The translations under genes were made by a program, and so were the position numbers. Below the pieces are notes generated by a model. It was given only the letters and a program-made list of their open reading frames with translations. It was not told where the DNA came from and made no database searches. Of a stretch of DNA of 64,000 nucleotides, positions 24,657 to 33,263 are shown one piece after another (position 1 is the first letter of the stretch; the number at the start of each line of letters is the position of its first letter). Location of the stretch: contig NZ_BJKB01000005.1 of NCBI RefSeq assembly GCF_010725055.1, positions 124,001 to 188,000 of the forward strand, written 5' to 3'. Source of the DNA: Gelidibacter japonicus (GTDB lineage: Bacteria > Bacteroidota > Bacteroidia > Flavobacteriales > Flavobacteriaceae).

Positions 24657-25274
24657 ATGACAAGTGTATTAACAGGAGACATCATCAAATCGCGATCCAT
24701 AAAAAATCCAGAGGTATGGCTTTCTACTTTAAAAAAAGCCTTGACCCTATGCTGTAAAAACTCTTCCAATTGGGAAATTTATAGAGGTGATAGTTTTCAA
24801 TTGGAGTTGGAAAATGTTGCCGAAAGTCTAAAAGCTGCCATTTACATTAAGGCTTGCATAAAAACCCTCAAAGGCTTGGACGTACGTATTGCCATAGGTA
24901 TTGGAGAAAAATCATTTACCGGTAAGACCGTTGTAGAGTCCAATGGTCAAGCCTTTCAATTTTCTGGTGAAACTTTAGAAAGCCTGAAAAAAGAGAAAAT
25001 TAATCTCAAGATCAAAACCACTGATGAGCCATTGAACCATGAACTCAATCTCTACTTTAAGTTAGCCTTGACCATAATGGATCATTGGACAGTGAATTCG
25101 GCAGAAATTGTAAAATTATTTATAGAGCAACCAAACGCCTTACAAGAAGAACTTGGTAAACTTATAGGCATCAACCAAAATGCGGTAAGCAGTAGGCAAA
25201 AGCGTGCCCATTTAGATCTTATTATGCAGTTGGAAGAGCATTACCGTCAAAAAACTAAACAATTAATGGCATGA
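24657..25274 (+). CDS. satD: SatD family protein (putative transcriptional regulator)
   Basis: A 205-residue protein of the SatD family. It opens with SVLTGDIIKSRSI, a nucleotide-cyclase-like/SatD marker, followed by WEIYRGDSFQLEL and VRIAIGIG strands like those of a degenerate nucleotidyl-cyclase fold. The last 60 residues hold a helix-turn-helix (LGKLIGINQNAVSSRQKRAHLD). Its stop overlaps the start of the DUF3307 gene (ATGA), a pairing repeated in many bacteria. The ligand sensed and the process regulated are unknown to me. Two palindromes in its leader suggest autoregulation. Confidence 0.85.
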   Translation: MTSVLTGDIIKSRSIKNPEVWLSTLKKALTLCCKNSSNWEIYRGDSFQLELENVAESLKAAIYIKACIKTLKGLDVRIAIGIGEKSFTGKTVVESNGQAFQFSGETLESLKKEKINLKIKTTDEPLNHELNLYFKLALTIMDHWTVNSAEIVKLFIEQPNALQEELGKLIGINQNAVSSRQKRAHLDLIMQLEEHYRQKTKQLMA

Positions 25275-25984
25275 TTCTTATAAAACTCATACTCGCTCAT
25301 CTTATTGGGGATTTTTTTCTACAACCAACCTCTTGGATCAAAGAAAAGGAAAGGAAGACGATAAGATCTCCCAAGCTCTATCTCCATGTTTTTATTCATA
25401 TTATTTTATTGTTTGTTATACTTTGGGATATTTCTAAATGGCCATTAATATTAATCATCGGTGTATCACACTTTATTATTGATGCTTTAAAATTGACCTT
25501 GCAAAAGAAGAAAACAAAACGACTCCTATTTTTTGTAGACCAATTTCTGCATCTTCTAGTCATTTTGGTAGTCTATTGGTTGTTTATAGCCAAGGATACA
25601 GGTTTAGATCATCTACTGACCGATCATACAATCCTGCTCCTAACTTGCGTATTGTTCTTGACCGTTCCAGTGTCCATCATTATGAAAGCCATCTTTTCAA
25701 AATGGAACATTTCAAAAATTATTGAAGGCAATGAATCTCTTAAAGATGCTGGCAAGTATATTGGGATTTTAGAACGTGTTCTGGTATTTGTCTTTGTGAT
25801 TTTGGATCATTGGGAAGCTGTAGGATTTTTGATAACCGCCAAATCCGTATTTAGGTTTGGAGATCTGAGAGAATCAAAGGAGCGGAAGTTGACCGAATAT
25901 ATTTTAATTGGAACCCTGATAAGTTTTGGGATTGCCATCTTAGTAGGTCTTTTGTATTTGGTGAGTGTACCGTTAATTTCATAA
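25271..25984 (+). CDS. DUF3307 membrane protein
   Basis: A 237-residue membrane protein with the DUF3307 opening LILAHLIGDFFLQP, a HVFIHIILLF helix and the HFIIDALKL motif in the first half, then four or more further membrane helices. The His and Asp residues inside the first helices are conserved in the family and could bind a metal or substrate. It is translationally coupled to satD by a 4-base overlap. The family's function is not known. Confidence 0.88.
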   Translation: MILIKLILAHLIGDFFLQPTSWIKEKERKTIRSPKLYLHVFIHIILLFVILWDISKWPLILIIGVSHFIIDALKLTLQKKKTKRLLFFVDQFLHLLVILVVYWLFIAKDTGLDHLLTDHTILLLTCVLFLTVPVSIIMKAIFSKWNISKIIEGNESLKDAGKYIGILERVLVFVFVILDHWEAVGFLITAKSVFRFGDLRESKERKLTEYILIGTLISFGIAILVGLLYLVSVPLIS

Positions 25985-25987
25985 AAA

Positions 25988-26013
25988 AACCACCAACACT
26001 ACTGTTGATGGTT
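25988..26013. terminator. Terminator between DUF3307 and DOMON genes
   Basis: AACCACCAACA and TGTTGATGGTT pair over 11 bases with one mismatch around loop CTAC, preceded by a run of seven A's that serves as the T-run for the minus-strand transcript. Confidence 0.7.
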
Positions 26014-26036
26014 ATAAAATAAAGTTTTTAAGAAGT

Positions 26037-26822
26037 TTATTGTTTAATAAAACGTTTGGTTTGCGAACCATTGTCTGACGTAACCCTGACCAAATACACT
26101 CCACTGTTCCATTTAGAAACATCAATTGTGGTTGATAGAGTACTTACAGTTTTGGTTAAAACATTTTTCCCCAATACATCAAATACCTGAAGCTTTACAT
26201 TATTCACACCATTGGGAAGTTGTAGTTCAAATTTAGAACGTCCAGGATTAGGAGTCAATTTAAAGTCACTTAATTCCACATCCTCTTGACTCAAAGTCAA
26301 TGACTGCATTGAGCCTCCTCGCGTACTATAATCGTGTCGGGACATTGAATAGCCATTACCAATTGCCCAAACAAAATCCAACGAACTATCAGAAGTTGAA
26401 AACACATAATCATCGTCATGCCCCGTGTCCAGAACTCTCGTGCCTATCACGGTACGCTGACCATCCGCGAGTATGTTTGATACCAAGGTCCAATCTTGAT
26501 TAACGTCAATTTCCGGCACCTGTCCTGTTCCTAAAAATTTTCTATCAGACAACTGAAAATCTTGTGCAGGCGTATCAACGTCATCATAAAAAATGACGAC
26601 ATCCCCACCAGAACCCATTGATCGGACGCCAAATCCAAATCCCAAATACCGATTGTCAGGACCGCTTAGGGTTAGAGTTACCAGAGTGCTCGTAACATCC
26701 ACTTTTGCAGTAAAAAGGACATCATCTACATTATAAAGCTCCATTGTTCCCGTAGAATAGGTTTGAGCAAAAGCATAAGAGGTTAATAAAATGCCCAATA
26801 AGGCCAAAGTAGTTTTTTTCAT
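26037..26822 (-). CDS. Secreted DOMON-domain protein with type A type-IX-secretion tail
   Basis: A 261-residue protein: signal peptide ending YAFAQ, a DOMON-type beta-sandwich (about residues 20-165, with LGFGFGVRSMGSGGDVVIFY, DWTLVSN and FVWAIGNGYSMSRHD followed by an Arg-Gly), and a C-terminal sorting domain with FKLTPNPGRSKFELQL, VFDVLGKNVL, and GVYLVRV..G..TKRFIKQ. The tail marks export through the type IX system and attachment to the surface or release. DOMON domains bind haem or sugars; the Met/His pair near SMSRHD could be haem ligands, but this is inference. It overlaps the ankyrin gene start by 4 bases. Confidence 0.87.
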   Translation of the reverse strand: MKKTTLALLGILLTSYAFAQTYSTGTMELYNVDDVLFTAKVDVTSTLVTLTLSGPDNRYLGFGFGVRSMGSGGDVVIFYDDVDTPAQDFQLSDRKFLGTGQVPEIDVNQDWTLVSNILADGQRTVIGTRVLDTGHDDDYVFSTSDSSLDFVWAIGNGYSMSRHDYSTRGGSMQSLTLSQEDVELSDFKLTPNPGRSKFELQLPNGVNNVKLQVFDVLGKNVLTKTVSTLSTTIDVSKWNSGVYLVRVTSDNGSQTKRFIKQ

Positions 26823-27349
26823 ATTTTATTTCTTTTCAAAAGATTAATAATGATTTGGTTTTGAGTCATTTTACCATAATCCAAGGCGGAATTTCCTCTT
26901 TTATCCTTGAAAGACACATCTGCATTAGCATCCAACAGTAGTTTTATAACAGCTTCGTTCCTGTTCAAAATAGCATAATGTAATGCTGATGTTCCATTAG
27001 CATCCGCAATATTAGGATCTGCATTCATGGCCAACAAGGCCTCCACAATGGCTACATCGTCCTTAAAAACGGCTGCCATCAATGGTGTACCCATCTTACT
27101 GGTTCCATTAATATCCTTGACCCGTTCAATTAAAAAAACTGCCACTTCCCTATTCCCATTATAACAAGCCAGAATTAATGGTAAATATCCTGAATTTTCA
27201 ACTGTGTTAATGGTGTCTGCATTTATCGCCATCAAGGCCTTTACATCATTTACCGAGCCAGAACGTGCTACTTCAAAAATATTCTTTTGGGAATGTCCCA
27301 CAAGCGACAAAAGAAAGAACATTAAAAAAGAAATGCATTTTATATTCAT
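26819..27349 (-). CDS. Secreted ankyrin-repeat protein
   Basis: A 176-residue protein with a signal peptide ending GHSQ and about four ankyrin repeats: SVNDVKALMAINADTINTV, GYLPLILACYNGNREVAVFLIE, GTPLMAAVFKDDVAIVEALLAMNADPNIAD, GTSALHYAILNRNEAVIKLLLDANADVSFKD, GNSALDYG. It is the first gene of a two-gene unit with the DOMON protein and overlaps its start (ATGA). Periplasmic ankyrin proteins in other bacteria accompany haem enzymes such as catalase, a loose parallel with the DOMON partner. Confidence 0.88.
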   Translation of the reverse strand: MNIKCISFLMFFLLSLVGHSQKNIFEVARSGSVNDVKALMAINADTINTVENSGYLPLILACYNGNREVAVFLIERVKDINGTSKMGTPLMAAVFKDDVAIVEALLAMNADPNIADANGTSALHYAILNRNEAVIKLLLDANADVSFKDKRGNSALDYGKMTQNQIIINLLKRNKI

Positions 27350-27438
27350 TAAATAAATTTCATTAGCAAGAGAGCTAAATTACAATTTATTAATAAAACA
27401 TAGAATGCATTTCAACGAATAAATTCGCTAATGACTTG

Positions 27439-30291
27439 TTATTTACTCAAATACATCTTACGTCTCAAGTACAAATCATAAAATTGATCATCTTTTAAAC
27501 TGTCAATAAATAGGATGCTTTCTCCAGTACTTTTCATTTCTGGCCCTAATTGTTTGTTGACCGTTGGAAATTTATTGAAGGAAAATACGGGTTGCTTAAC
27601 GGCAAAACCTTCCAATCGCGGATTGAAGTTAAAGTCTGTAACCTTTTTCTCTCCCAACATGACTTTAGTCGCATAATTGACATAAGGTTCCTGATAGGCC
27701 TTCGCTATAAAAGGCACGGTTCTAGATGCTCTTGGATTGGCCTCAATGATATAAACGATATCATCTTTAATTGCAAACTGTACGTTGATCAGTCCCACTG
27801 TATTTAATGCCAAGGCTATTTTTTTAGTGTGATCTTTTATTTGTTGCAATACAAATTCGCCCAAATTAAAAGGTGGCAATGTGGCATTACTATCGCCTGA
27901 GTGAACACCACAAGGCTCAATATGCTCCATTATTCCAATGATGTACACATTTTCGCCATCACAAATAGCATCCGCCTCCGCCTCAATGGCACCATCCAAA
28001 TAACGGTCTAAAAGCAATTGGTTATTGGGCATTTTTCTGAGTAGATTCACCACATGCTCTTCCAAGTCCTTCCTGTTGATGACAATTTTCATGCCCTGAC
28101 CTCCGAGAACATAAGAAGGTCTTACCAAAATTGGAAAATCGAGCACATCTGAAATTGCCAAAGCTTCATCAGCTGTTGTAGCCACGTCGAATTCTGGATA
28201 AGGAATATTGTTTTCTTTCAACAGTTTAGAAAAACTACCTCTATCTTCAGCTAAATCAAGCGATTTGTAGTTTGTTCCAATGATTTTGATTCCATAACGA
28301 TCCAACTTTTCGGCCAATTTCAACGCCGTTTGTCCACCCAATTGCACAATGACACCTTCTGGTTTCTCGTGGCGAATGATGTCGTAAATATGTTCCCAAA
28401 ATACCGGTTCAAAATAGAGCTTATCAGAAATGTCAAAATCTGTTGAAACCGTTTCTGGATTACAGTTGATCATAATGGTCTCATATCCACATTCCGAAGC
28501 AGCCATAACGCCGTGCACACAACAATAATCAAACTCAATACCTTGTCCAATTCGATTAGGACCTGACCCTAAAACAATAATCTTTTTCTTATCAGACACT
28601 ACACTTTCATTGGCAGAGATCTGCGTCCCATCTGAAGATTCAACATTGTTTTCGAATGTCGAATAATAATAAGGTGTTTGTGCTTTAAACTCGGCAGCAC
28701 AGGTATCTACCAACTTATAGATGCGCTTTATATTCAGTTCATCACGTTTATTATAGACTTGACTTTCCAAACAATTCAACATGTGGGCAATCTGTCTATC
28801 GCCATAGCCCTTCTGTTTGGCTTCCAACAACAAATCGTGTTCAATGGTGTCAATAGTGTAGGTTGAGATCTCCTTTTCAAGATGGTACAACTCCTCATAT
28901 TGCTTTAAGAACCACATATCAATTTTCGTGATTTTATGGATACGGCTCAACGGAATACCCAATTGAATGGCATCATAAATAACAAACACTCGATCCCAAC
29001 TGGCATGTTCAAGCTTATCAAGAATTTGATCATAGTTTTTATAGCCTTTTCCATCAGCACCAAGTCCGTTGCGTTTTATTTCTAACGACTGAGTGGCTTT
29101 GTGAAGTGCTTCCTGGAACGAGCGGCCAATAGCCATCACCTCTCCAACCGACTTCATTTGAAGGCCTAAGGTACGGTCTGCACCTTCAAATTTATCAAAG
29201 TTCCAACGTGGGATTTTTACGACCACATAATCCAATGTCGGCTCAAATAAAGCAGAGGTTGATTTTGTTATCTGGTTGGTCAATTCGTCCAGATTATAGC
29301 CAATGGCCAATTTTGAAGCAATTTTCGCAATTGGATACCCCGTTGCCTTACTCGCCAACGCCGAAGAACGGGAAACCCGCGGATTGATTTCAATGGCAAT
29401 AATATCTTCATTTTCATCTGGGCTCACTGCAAACTGAACATTACATCCACCGGCAAAGTCGCCAATACTACGCATCATAAGGATGGCCATATCTCGCATT
29501 CGCTGAAAAGCGGTATCGGACAAGGTCATTGCTGGCGCCACTGTAATGGAATCTCCTGTATGGATGCCCATCGGATCCATATTTTCAATGGTACAAATAA
29601 TGACCACATTATCATTTTTATCGCGCAACAACTCTAACTCATACTCTTTCCATCCAATCAAAGCTTTGTCGATCATGACTTCGTGAATAGGCGAAACTTC
29701 AAGTCCACGAGTCAGTAATGCGTCAAATTGATCTTCTGTATGAACAAAGGACGCACCCTCTCCACCAAGCGTGAAGGAGGCTCTAATAACTAAAGGAAAA
29801 CCAAACTCCTGTGCAATCTCTTTACCTTCCAAATAAGAAGTCGCCGTTGCCTGAGGGGCCATAGCTACTCCTATTTTTAGCATTAACTCTCTGAATTCCT
29901 CACGGTCTTCCGTAATATTAATGGCATTGATATCAACTCCAATCAATTTGACATTAAAATCCTTCCAAATGCCTTTCTCATCCGCCTCAATACACAAATT
30001 CAAGGCCGTTTGGCCACCCATGGTTGGCAAAACAGCATCAATCTGAGGGTGCTCCTTTAAGATTGTAATTAGCGATTTTGTAGTTAGCGGCAATAAATAC
30101 ACATGATCAGCCATGGTTGGGTCTGTCATGATTGTGGCTGGGTTTGAATTGATGAGAATGGTTTCTATACCATCCTCCCTAAGCGATCTTAAAGCCTGGG
30201 TACCAGCATAATCGAACTCGCAAGCTTGTCCGATAACAATTGGCCCCGAGCCGATAATTAATACAGATTTAATGTCTTTGTTTCTTGGCAT
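27439..30291 (-). CDS. carB: Carbamoyl-phosphate synthase large subunit, lacking the C-terminal regulatory domain
   Basis: A 950-residue enzyme that makes carbamoyl phosphate from bicarbonate, ammonia (from the CarA glutaminase) and two ATP, for arginine and pyrimidine synthesis. Two homologous ATP-grasp halves are present: half 1 opens at GSGPIVIGQACEFDYAG (residue 13), half 2 at GSGPNRIGQGIEFDYC (near 573). The sequence ends about 25 residues after GPEMKSTGE, exactly where the E. coli protein (1073 residues) continues into its MGS-like allosteric domain. That domain is absent, which seems usual for flavobacterial CarB. carA is not in the window. Confidence 0.96.
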   Translation of the reverse strand: MPRNKDIKSVLIIGSGPIVIGQACEFDYAGTQALRSLREDGIETILINSNPATIMTDPTMADHVYLLPLTTKSLITILKEHPQIDAVLPTMGGQTALNLCIEADEKGIWKDFNVKLIGVDINAINITEDREEFRELMLKIGVAMAPQATATSYLEGKEIAQEFGFPLVIRASFTLGGEGASFVHTEDQFDALLTRGLEVSPIHEVMIDKALIGWKEYELELLRDKNDNVVIICTIENMDPMGIHTGDSITVAPAMTLSDTAFQRMRDMAILMMRSIGDFAGGCNVQFAVSPDENEDIIAIEINPRVSRSSALASKATGYPIAKIASKLAIGYNLDELTNQITKSTSALFEPTLDYVVVKIPRWNFDKFEGADRTLGLQMKSVGEVMAIGRSFQEALHKATQSLEIKRNGLGADGKGYKNYDQILDKLEHASWDRVFVIYDAIQLGIPLSRIHKITKIDMWFLKQYEELYHLEKEISTYTIDTIEHDLLLEAKQKGYGDRQIAHMLNCLESQVYNKRDELNIKRIYKLVDTCAAEFKAQTPYYYSTFENNVESSDGTQISANESVVSDKKKIIVLGSGPNRIGQGIEFDYCCVHGVMAASECGYETIMINCNPETVSTDFDISDKLYFEPVFWEHIYDIIRHEKPEGVIVQLGGQTALKLAEKLDRYGIKIIGTNYKSLDLAEDRGSFSKLLKENNIPYPEFDVATTADEALAISDVLDFPILVRPSYVLGGQGMKIVINRKDLEEHVVNLLRKMPNNQLLLDRYLDGAIEAEADAICDGENVYIIGIMEHIEPCGVHSGDSNATLPPFNLGEFVLQQIKDHTKKIALALNTVGLINVQFAIKDDIVYIIEANPRASRTVPFIAKAYQEPYVNYATKVMLGEKKVTDFNFNPRLEGFAVKQPVFSFNKFPTVNKQLGPEMKSTGESILFIDSLKDDQFYDLYLRRKMYLSK

Positions 30292-30308
30292 TGTGTTGAG
30301 TTATTTTT

Positions 30309-30330
30309 CAGTGTTCAGTGTTCAGTGTTC
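30309..30330 (-). repeat. Three-copy heptad repeat CAGTGTT upstream of carB
   Basis: CAGTGTT is present three times in tandem (30309-30329, plus-strand reading) followed by one more C. It starts 18 bases upstream of the carB ATG, inside the probable leader or promoter. Copy number changes in units of 7 would alter spacing there. Confidence 0.85.
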
Positions 30331-30425
30331 TAAAGATTTTTGAAAATTCAGGTACCTATTTTCAAATTTTGATGTTGACAATGGTTTATATTTTTACCCG
30401 TACAAAATTACGTATGAATTTGGTA

Positions 30426-30459
30426 CAAAAAAAGGCGTTACACCTAAGTAACACCTTTT
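30426..30459 (-). terminator. Terminator of rpmH
   Basis: On the minus strand AAAAGGTGTTAC and GTAACGCCTTTT pair with one mismatch around a 6-base loop, followed by a T-run. It lies about 30 bases after the rpmH stop and separates rpmH from carB. Confidence 0.85.
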
Positions 30460-30490
30460 AATATTAACAAATGTTAACCATTGTCAATCT

Positions 30491-30652
30491 TTATTTTTTA
30501 TGTCTTGTTTCTGAAGATACAGATAGTTTTTTTCTTCCTTTAGCTCTTCTACGTGCAAGAACCTTTCTTCCATTAGCAGACGCCATTCTTTCTCTAAAAC
30601 CGTGTTTGTTTACTCTCTTTCTTTTCGATGGTTGAAACGTTCTTTTGCTCAT
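30491..30652 (-). CDS. rpmH: 50S ribosomal protein L34
   Basis: A 53-residue, very basic protein that begins [19 protein letters not shown] and continues with [23 protein letters not shown], the unmistakable L34 sequence. The C-terminus [10 protein letters not shown] is slightly extended relative to the 46-residue E. coli protein, as usual in Bacteroidota. It binds 23S rRNA in the large subunit. It has its own promoter and terminator, so it is expressed as a single gene. No rnpA or dnaA neighbour is seen, unlike in many other bacteria. Confidence 0.97.
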   Translation of the reverse strand: MSKRTFQPSKRKRVNKHGFRERMASANGRKVLARRRAKGRKKLSVSSETRHKK

Positions 30653-30722
30653 TGTTTTATATCTTTAAAATAATCTTGTATTGTCTAAAATTCCGTCTTG
30701 ATACTTTCTCCAAAACTGCGGG

Positions 30723-30752
30723 CAAATATACAAAGACTTTTTACTTTGGCAA
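30723..30752 (-). promoter_or_regulatory. rpmH promoter
   Basis: On the minus strand TTG (complement of 30750-30752), a 19-base spacer, and TATATTTG (complement of 30723-30730) fit the Bacteroidota consensus exactly. The expected transcript has a leader of about 65 bases. Confidence 0.8.
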
Positions 30753-30918
30753 ATCTAAAATTAAAATATTTTTTTGAAATTTTCATCCTGCAGTTTAAGT
30801 TTCAAAATGACGGCCAATTTATGTGAAAGTTCGACTTTAATAAGATAGAATATATCAATGCCAACTTAAAAAAAATTAGTTTCTTTGTGATTTGAAAAAG
30901 GACACTATAATACGTCAT

Positions 30919-31794
30919 ATGAAAAGCTTTTCCATTTTGCTATTTTTTCTTTCATCTTTGGGTGTGGTTGCGCAGCAAATGCTTCAATATGACCTTAAAG
31001 TGAATGATACGTTTCAAGTCGAACAACAGGCCAAACAACATATCATACAAGATATTAATGGGGTGGATCAGATTATTGACAACCATTTAAAAAGCGCTAT
31101 GCAGTTTAAGGTTGTCAAAGTAGAAAACGACATCATCACTATGGAAATGACCTTTAAGCATTTAAAAATGACCATGAGCTCTCCAGAACTTGGTGAACTT
31201 CTCAACGCAGATACGGCGCTTAAGGATGACGCTGACCTTACCTCAAAAATGTTTAGGGGCACCTTAAATATTCCTGTAACTATGATCATGGAAAGATCAG
31301 GAAAAATCCAATCCATTTCTGGGGGTGAACAACTTATTGCTTCCATGTTCAAAGCTGCAGATATTACTGATAAGGCTACCATTGACGCTAACAAAGCACA
31401 ATTTGAAAAACAATTTGGCAGCGCAGCACTCTCCAATAGTTTTGAGCAAATGACCTATTTCTTGCCTGCCAAGATCGTAACTATTAACGATACTTGGGAT
31501 AATGTTTATCAAGGTGATTTGCAAGCCAAAAACAAATGGACCTTAACATCATATGACGACAACACTTACACAGTTTCTGGAAATGCAGACACTACGATGT
31601 CCAATATGGATGATAACGTCATAATGGTGCTAACCGGAACCCAAAAAACAACCATTAATGCCAACTCAAAAACAGGCTTGTTTAAGGAGATAACTGTTGA
31701 AGGCATTTATAGTGGTGACACTCAGGTCAATGCTCAAAACATGACCATACCAACAAAAATAACATCTACTATTACTTATAAAATATTAAATTAA
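30919..31794 (+). CDS. DUF6263 family secreted protein
   Basis: From the ATG at 30919 the product has 291 residues with a clear signal peptide ending GVVAQQ. A TTG 27 bases upstream would add nine charged residues before the signal and is less likely. The mature part is an all-beta protein of the DUF6263 type, with the opening LQYDLKVNDTFQVEQQAKQHIIQDINGVDQII-like strands, an IPVTMIMERSGKIQSI segment and the ending KITSTITYKI. There is no lipobox. Function unknown; probably periplasmic. The next gene begins 2 bases after its stop. Confidence 0.82.
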   Translation: MKSFSILLFFLSSLGVVAQQMLQYDLKVNDTFQVEQQAKQHIIQDINGVDQIIDNHLKSAMQFKVVKVENDIITMEMTFKHLKMTMSSPELGELLNADTALKDDADLTSKMFRGTLNIPVTMIMERSGKIQSISGGEQLIASMFKAADITDKATIDANKAQFEKQFGSAALSNSFEQMTYFLPAKIVTINDTWDNVYQGDLQAKNKWTLTSYDDNTYTVSGNADTTMSNMDDNVIMVLTGTQKTTINANSKTGLFKEITVEGIYSGDTQVNAQNMTIPTKITSTITYKILN

Positions 31795-31796
31795 CC

Positions 31797-32360
31797 ATGT
31801 ATAATAAAAACATAAAACTCGTTATAACAGCTTTAATCATAGCTTATGCCGTATATCAATTCACTGAGGGATATATCGGAAATGGCATCATGTTTATTTT
31901 ATTATCTACAATTTTTGTATTTCTATATTTTAAGAATGAATTTATTCTGTTGGCATTTTTAAGATTAAGAAAACAGGATTTTGTTGGTGCCAAAAAGTGG
32001 TTGGACATGATCAAAAATCCTTCTAGTGCCCTAGTGAAAAAGCAAGAAGGTTATTACAATTACCTTCATGGCATTATGGTCTCACAAACCAATATGAATG
32101 AAGCCGAAAAATATTTTAAAAAGGCAATCAGCTTCGGGCTGACAATGGATCACGATATGGCTATGGCAAAATTGAATTTGGCGGGAATTGCCTTTAGCAA
32201 AAGACGTCCGCAAGAAGCCAAAATGTTATTGAAAGAAGCACAAAAGCTGGATAAACGCAACATGCTTGCAGATCAAATTAAGATGATGAAGGACAGTATG
32301 AAAAAGGCACAAATGCCCAATCAGCATTACGGTGGAAATAGACAAGGGAGACGGCGCTAA
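31797..32360 (+). CDS. Membrane-anchored TPR-like protein
   Basis: A 187-residue protein with two N-terminal membrane helices (about residues 7-22 and 28-45) and a cytosolic tail of helix pairs resembling tetratricopeptide repeats: FVGAKKWLDMIKNPSSALVKKQEGYYNYLHGI, NEAEKYFKKAISFGL, DMAMAKLNLAGIAFSKRRPQEAKMLLKEAQKL. The C-terminus is basic and glycine/arginine-rich (GGNRQGRRR). It is co-transcribed with the DUF6263 gene and followed by a terminator. I know of no assigned function. Confidence 0.8.
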   Translation: MYNKNIKLVITALIIAYAVYQFTEGYIGNGIMFILLSTIFVFLYFKNEFILLAFLRLRKQDFVGAKKWLDMIKNPSSALVKKQEGYYNYLHGIMVSQTNMNEAEKYFKKAISFGLTMDHDMAMAKLNLAGIAFSKRRPQEAKMLLKEAQKLDKRNMLADQIKMMKDSMKKAQMPNQHYGGNRQGRRR

Positions 32361-32423
32361 ATCCCTTGTGCTAAAAGCTCATGGCAAGAGCATCATATCA
32401 TTATCTAGTAGATGAAATCTCAG

Positions 32424-32448
32424 GCACTTCCGTTGGAAGTGCTTTTTT
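32424..32448 (+). terminator. Rho-independent terminator
   Basis: GCACTTCC, loop GTT, GGAAGTGC, then six T's: a compact, perfect hairpin about 60 bases after the TPR-like gene. Confidence 0.93.
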
Positions 32449-32547
32449 AATGGCAATCAACAGTGTTTTTCAATCAGTTATCGAGAAGTTTTGAGAATGA
32501 CCTGAATAAAACCTAAGTTGCACATTCTTTAAAAAACCCTCACGCCT

Positions 32548-33249
32548 ATGGTCCTTAAAAGACTACTCACTCTTTTATTCTTTGCTTATATTCCTCTGCT
32601 CCTTGCTCAAGAGGAAAAAGTGTATTTTGATGACGCGCTTTCCCAACATTTAAGAAAGTACAACAACAAATCAGATTTGGCCATTAAAAATCAAATGCCA
32701 CCACATGAGGTCGATGCCATATTTGATACGCTCATAAACACTCATTTAAGGAGTACGTATATTTCTGATTTAAAGCTCAAAAAGGTGTCGGGTGAAACAC
32801 TGTATACCGAAAATATTGACAAACCCTTTCTTCTGATCACAAAAAATTCCGCAATCATCCAAACCGAAGAGGAAATAAAAACAATCAATGCCATAGCCAA
32901 CGAGTATTACGGAAAGGTGGACATTATAATTTTATATTGGAACAGCAGAGATATTGCCAAAAGAGAAGCTCGCCAATACAATAAAAATGTTACCGTAGTC
33001 TACGCTGATGAACGCCATAATAATTTTAACAAAGCGCTTTCAGCATTAAAACATTCCTTTGGTGTACCTGCATGTTTTTATATCAATCAAGACAAGCAGA
33101 TTTCTGATATTGATAGAAAATTCTTCTTAAAAAATGTGAATACACTAAGCAAAGAACTGTTTGAAGAAAAGGCCCACAGAGGTATTTCTGAGTTGTTGGC
33201 AAGTCAAATTGACACAGCTCAACACAATACTCCAAAAAATCATCGTTAG
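32548..33249 (+). CDS. Secreted protein with thioredoxin-like fold lacking CxxC (unknown function)
   Basis: A 233-residue protein with a signal peptide ending LLLAQ. The central part (about residues 95-185) has the look of a thioredoxin fold: the strand KPFLLITK, a helix, strand VDIIILYWNS, and FGVPACFYINQDKQI, which holds a Val-Pro pair like the cis-proline loop. No CxxC redox motif is visible; the only mature Cys is next to that proline. It is converging on the cardiolipin synthase gene with 14 bases between stops. Not a family I can name. Confidence 0.7.
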   Translation: MVLKRLLTLLFFAYIPLLLAQEEKVYFDDALSQHLRKYNNKSDLAIKNQMPPHEVDAIFDTLINTHLRSTYISDLKLKKVSGETLYTENIDKPFLLITKNSAIIQTEEEIKTINAIANEYYGKVDIIILYWNSRDIAKREARQYNKNVTVVYADERHNNFNKALSALKHSFGVPACFYINQDKQISDIDRKFFLKNVNTLSKELFEEKAHRGISELLASQIDTAQHNTPKNHR

Positions 33250-33263
33250 AAAAAGACCTCAGA

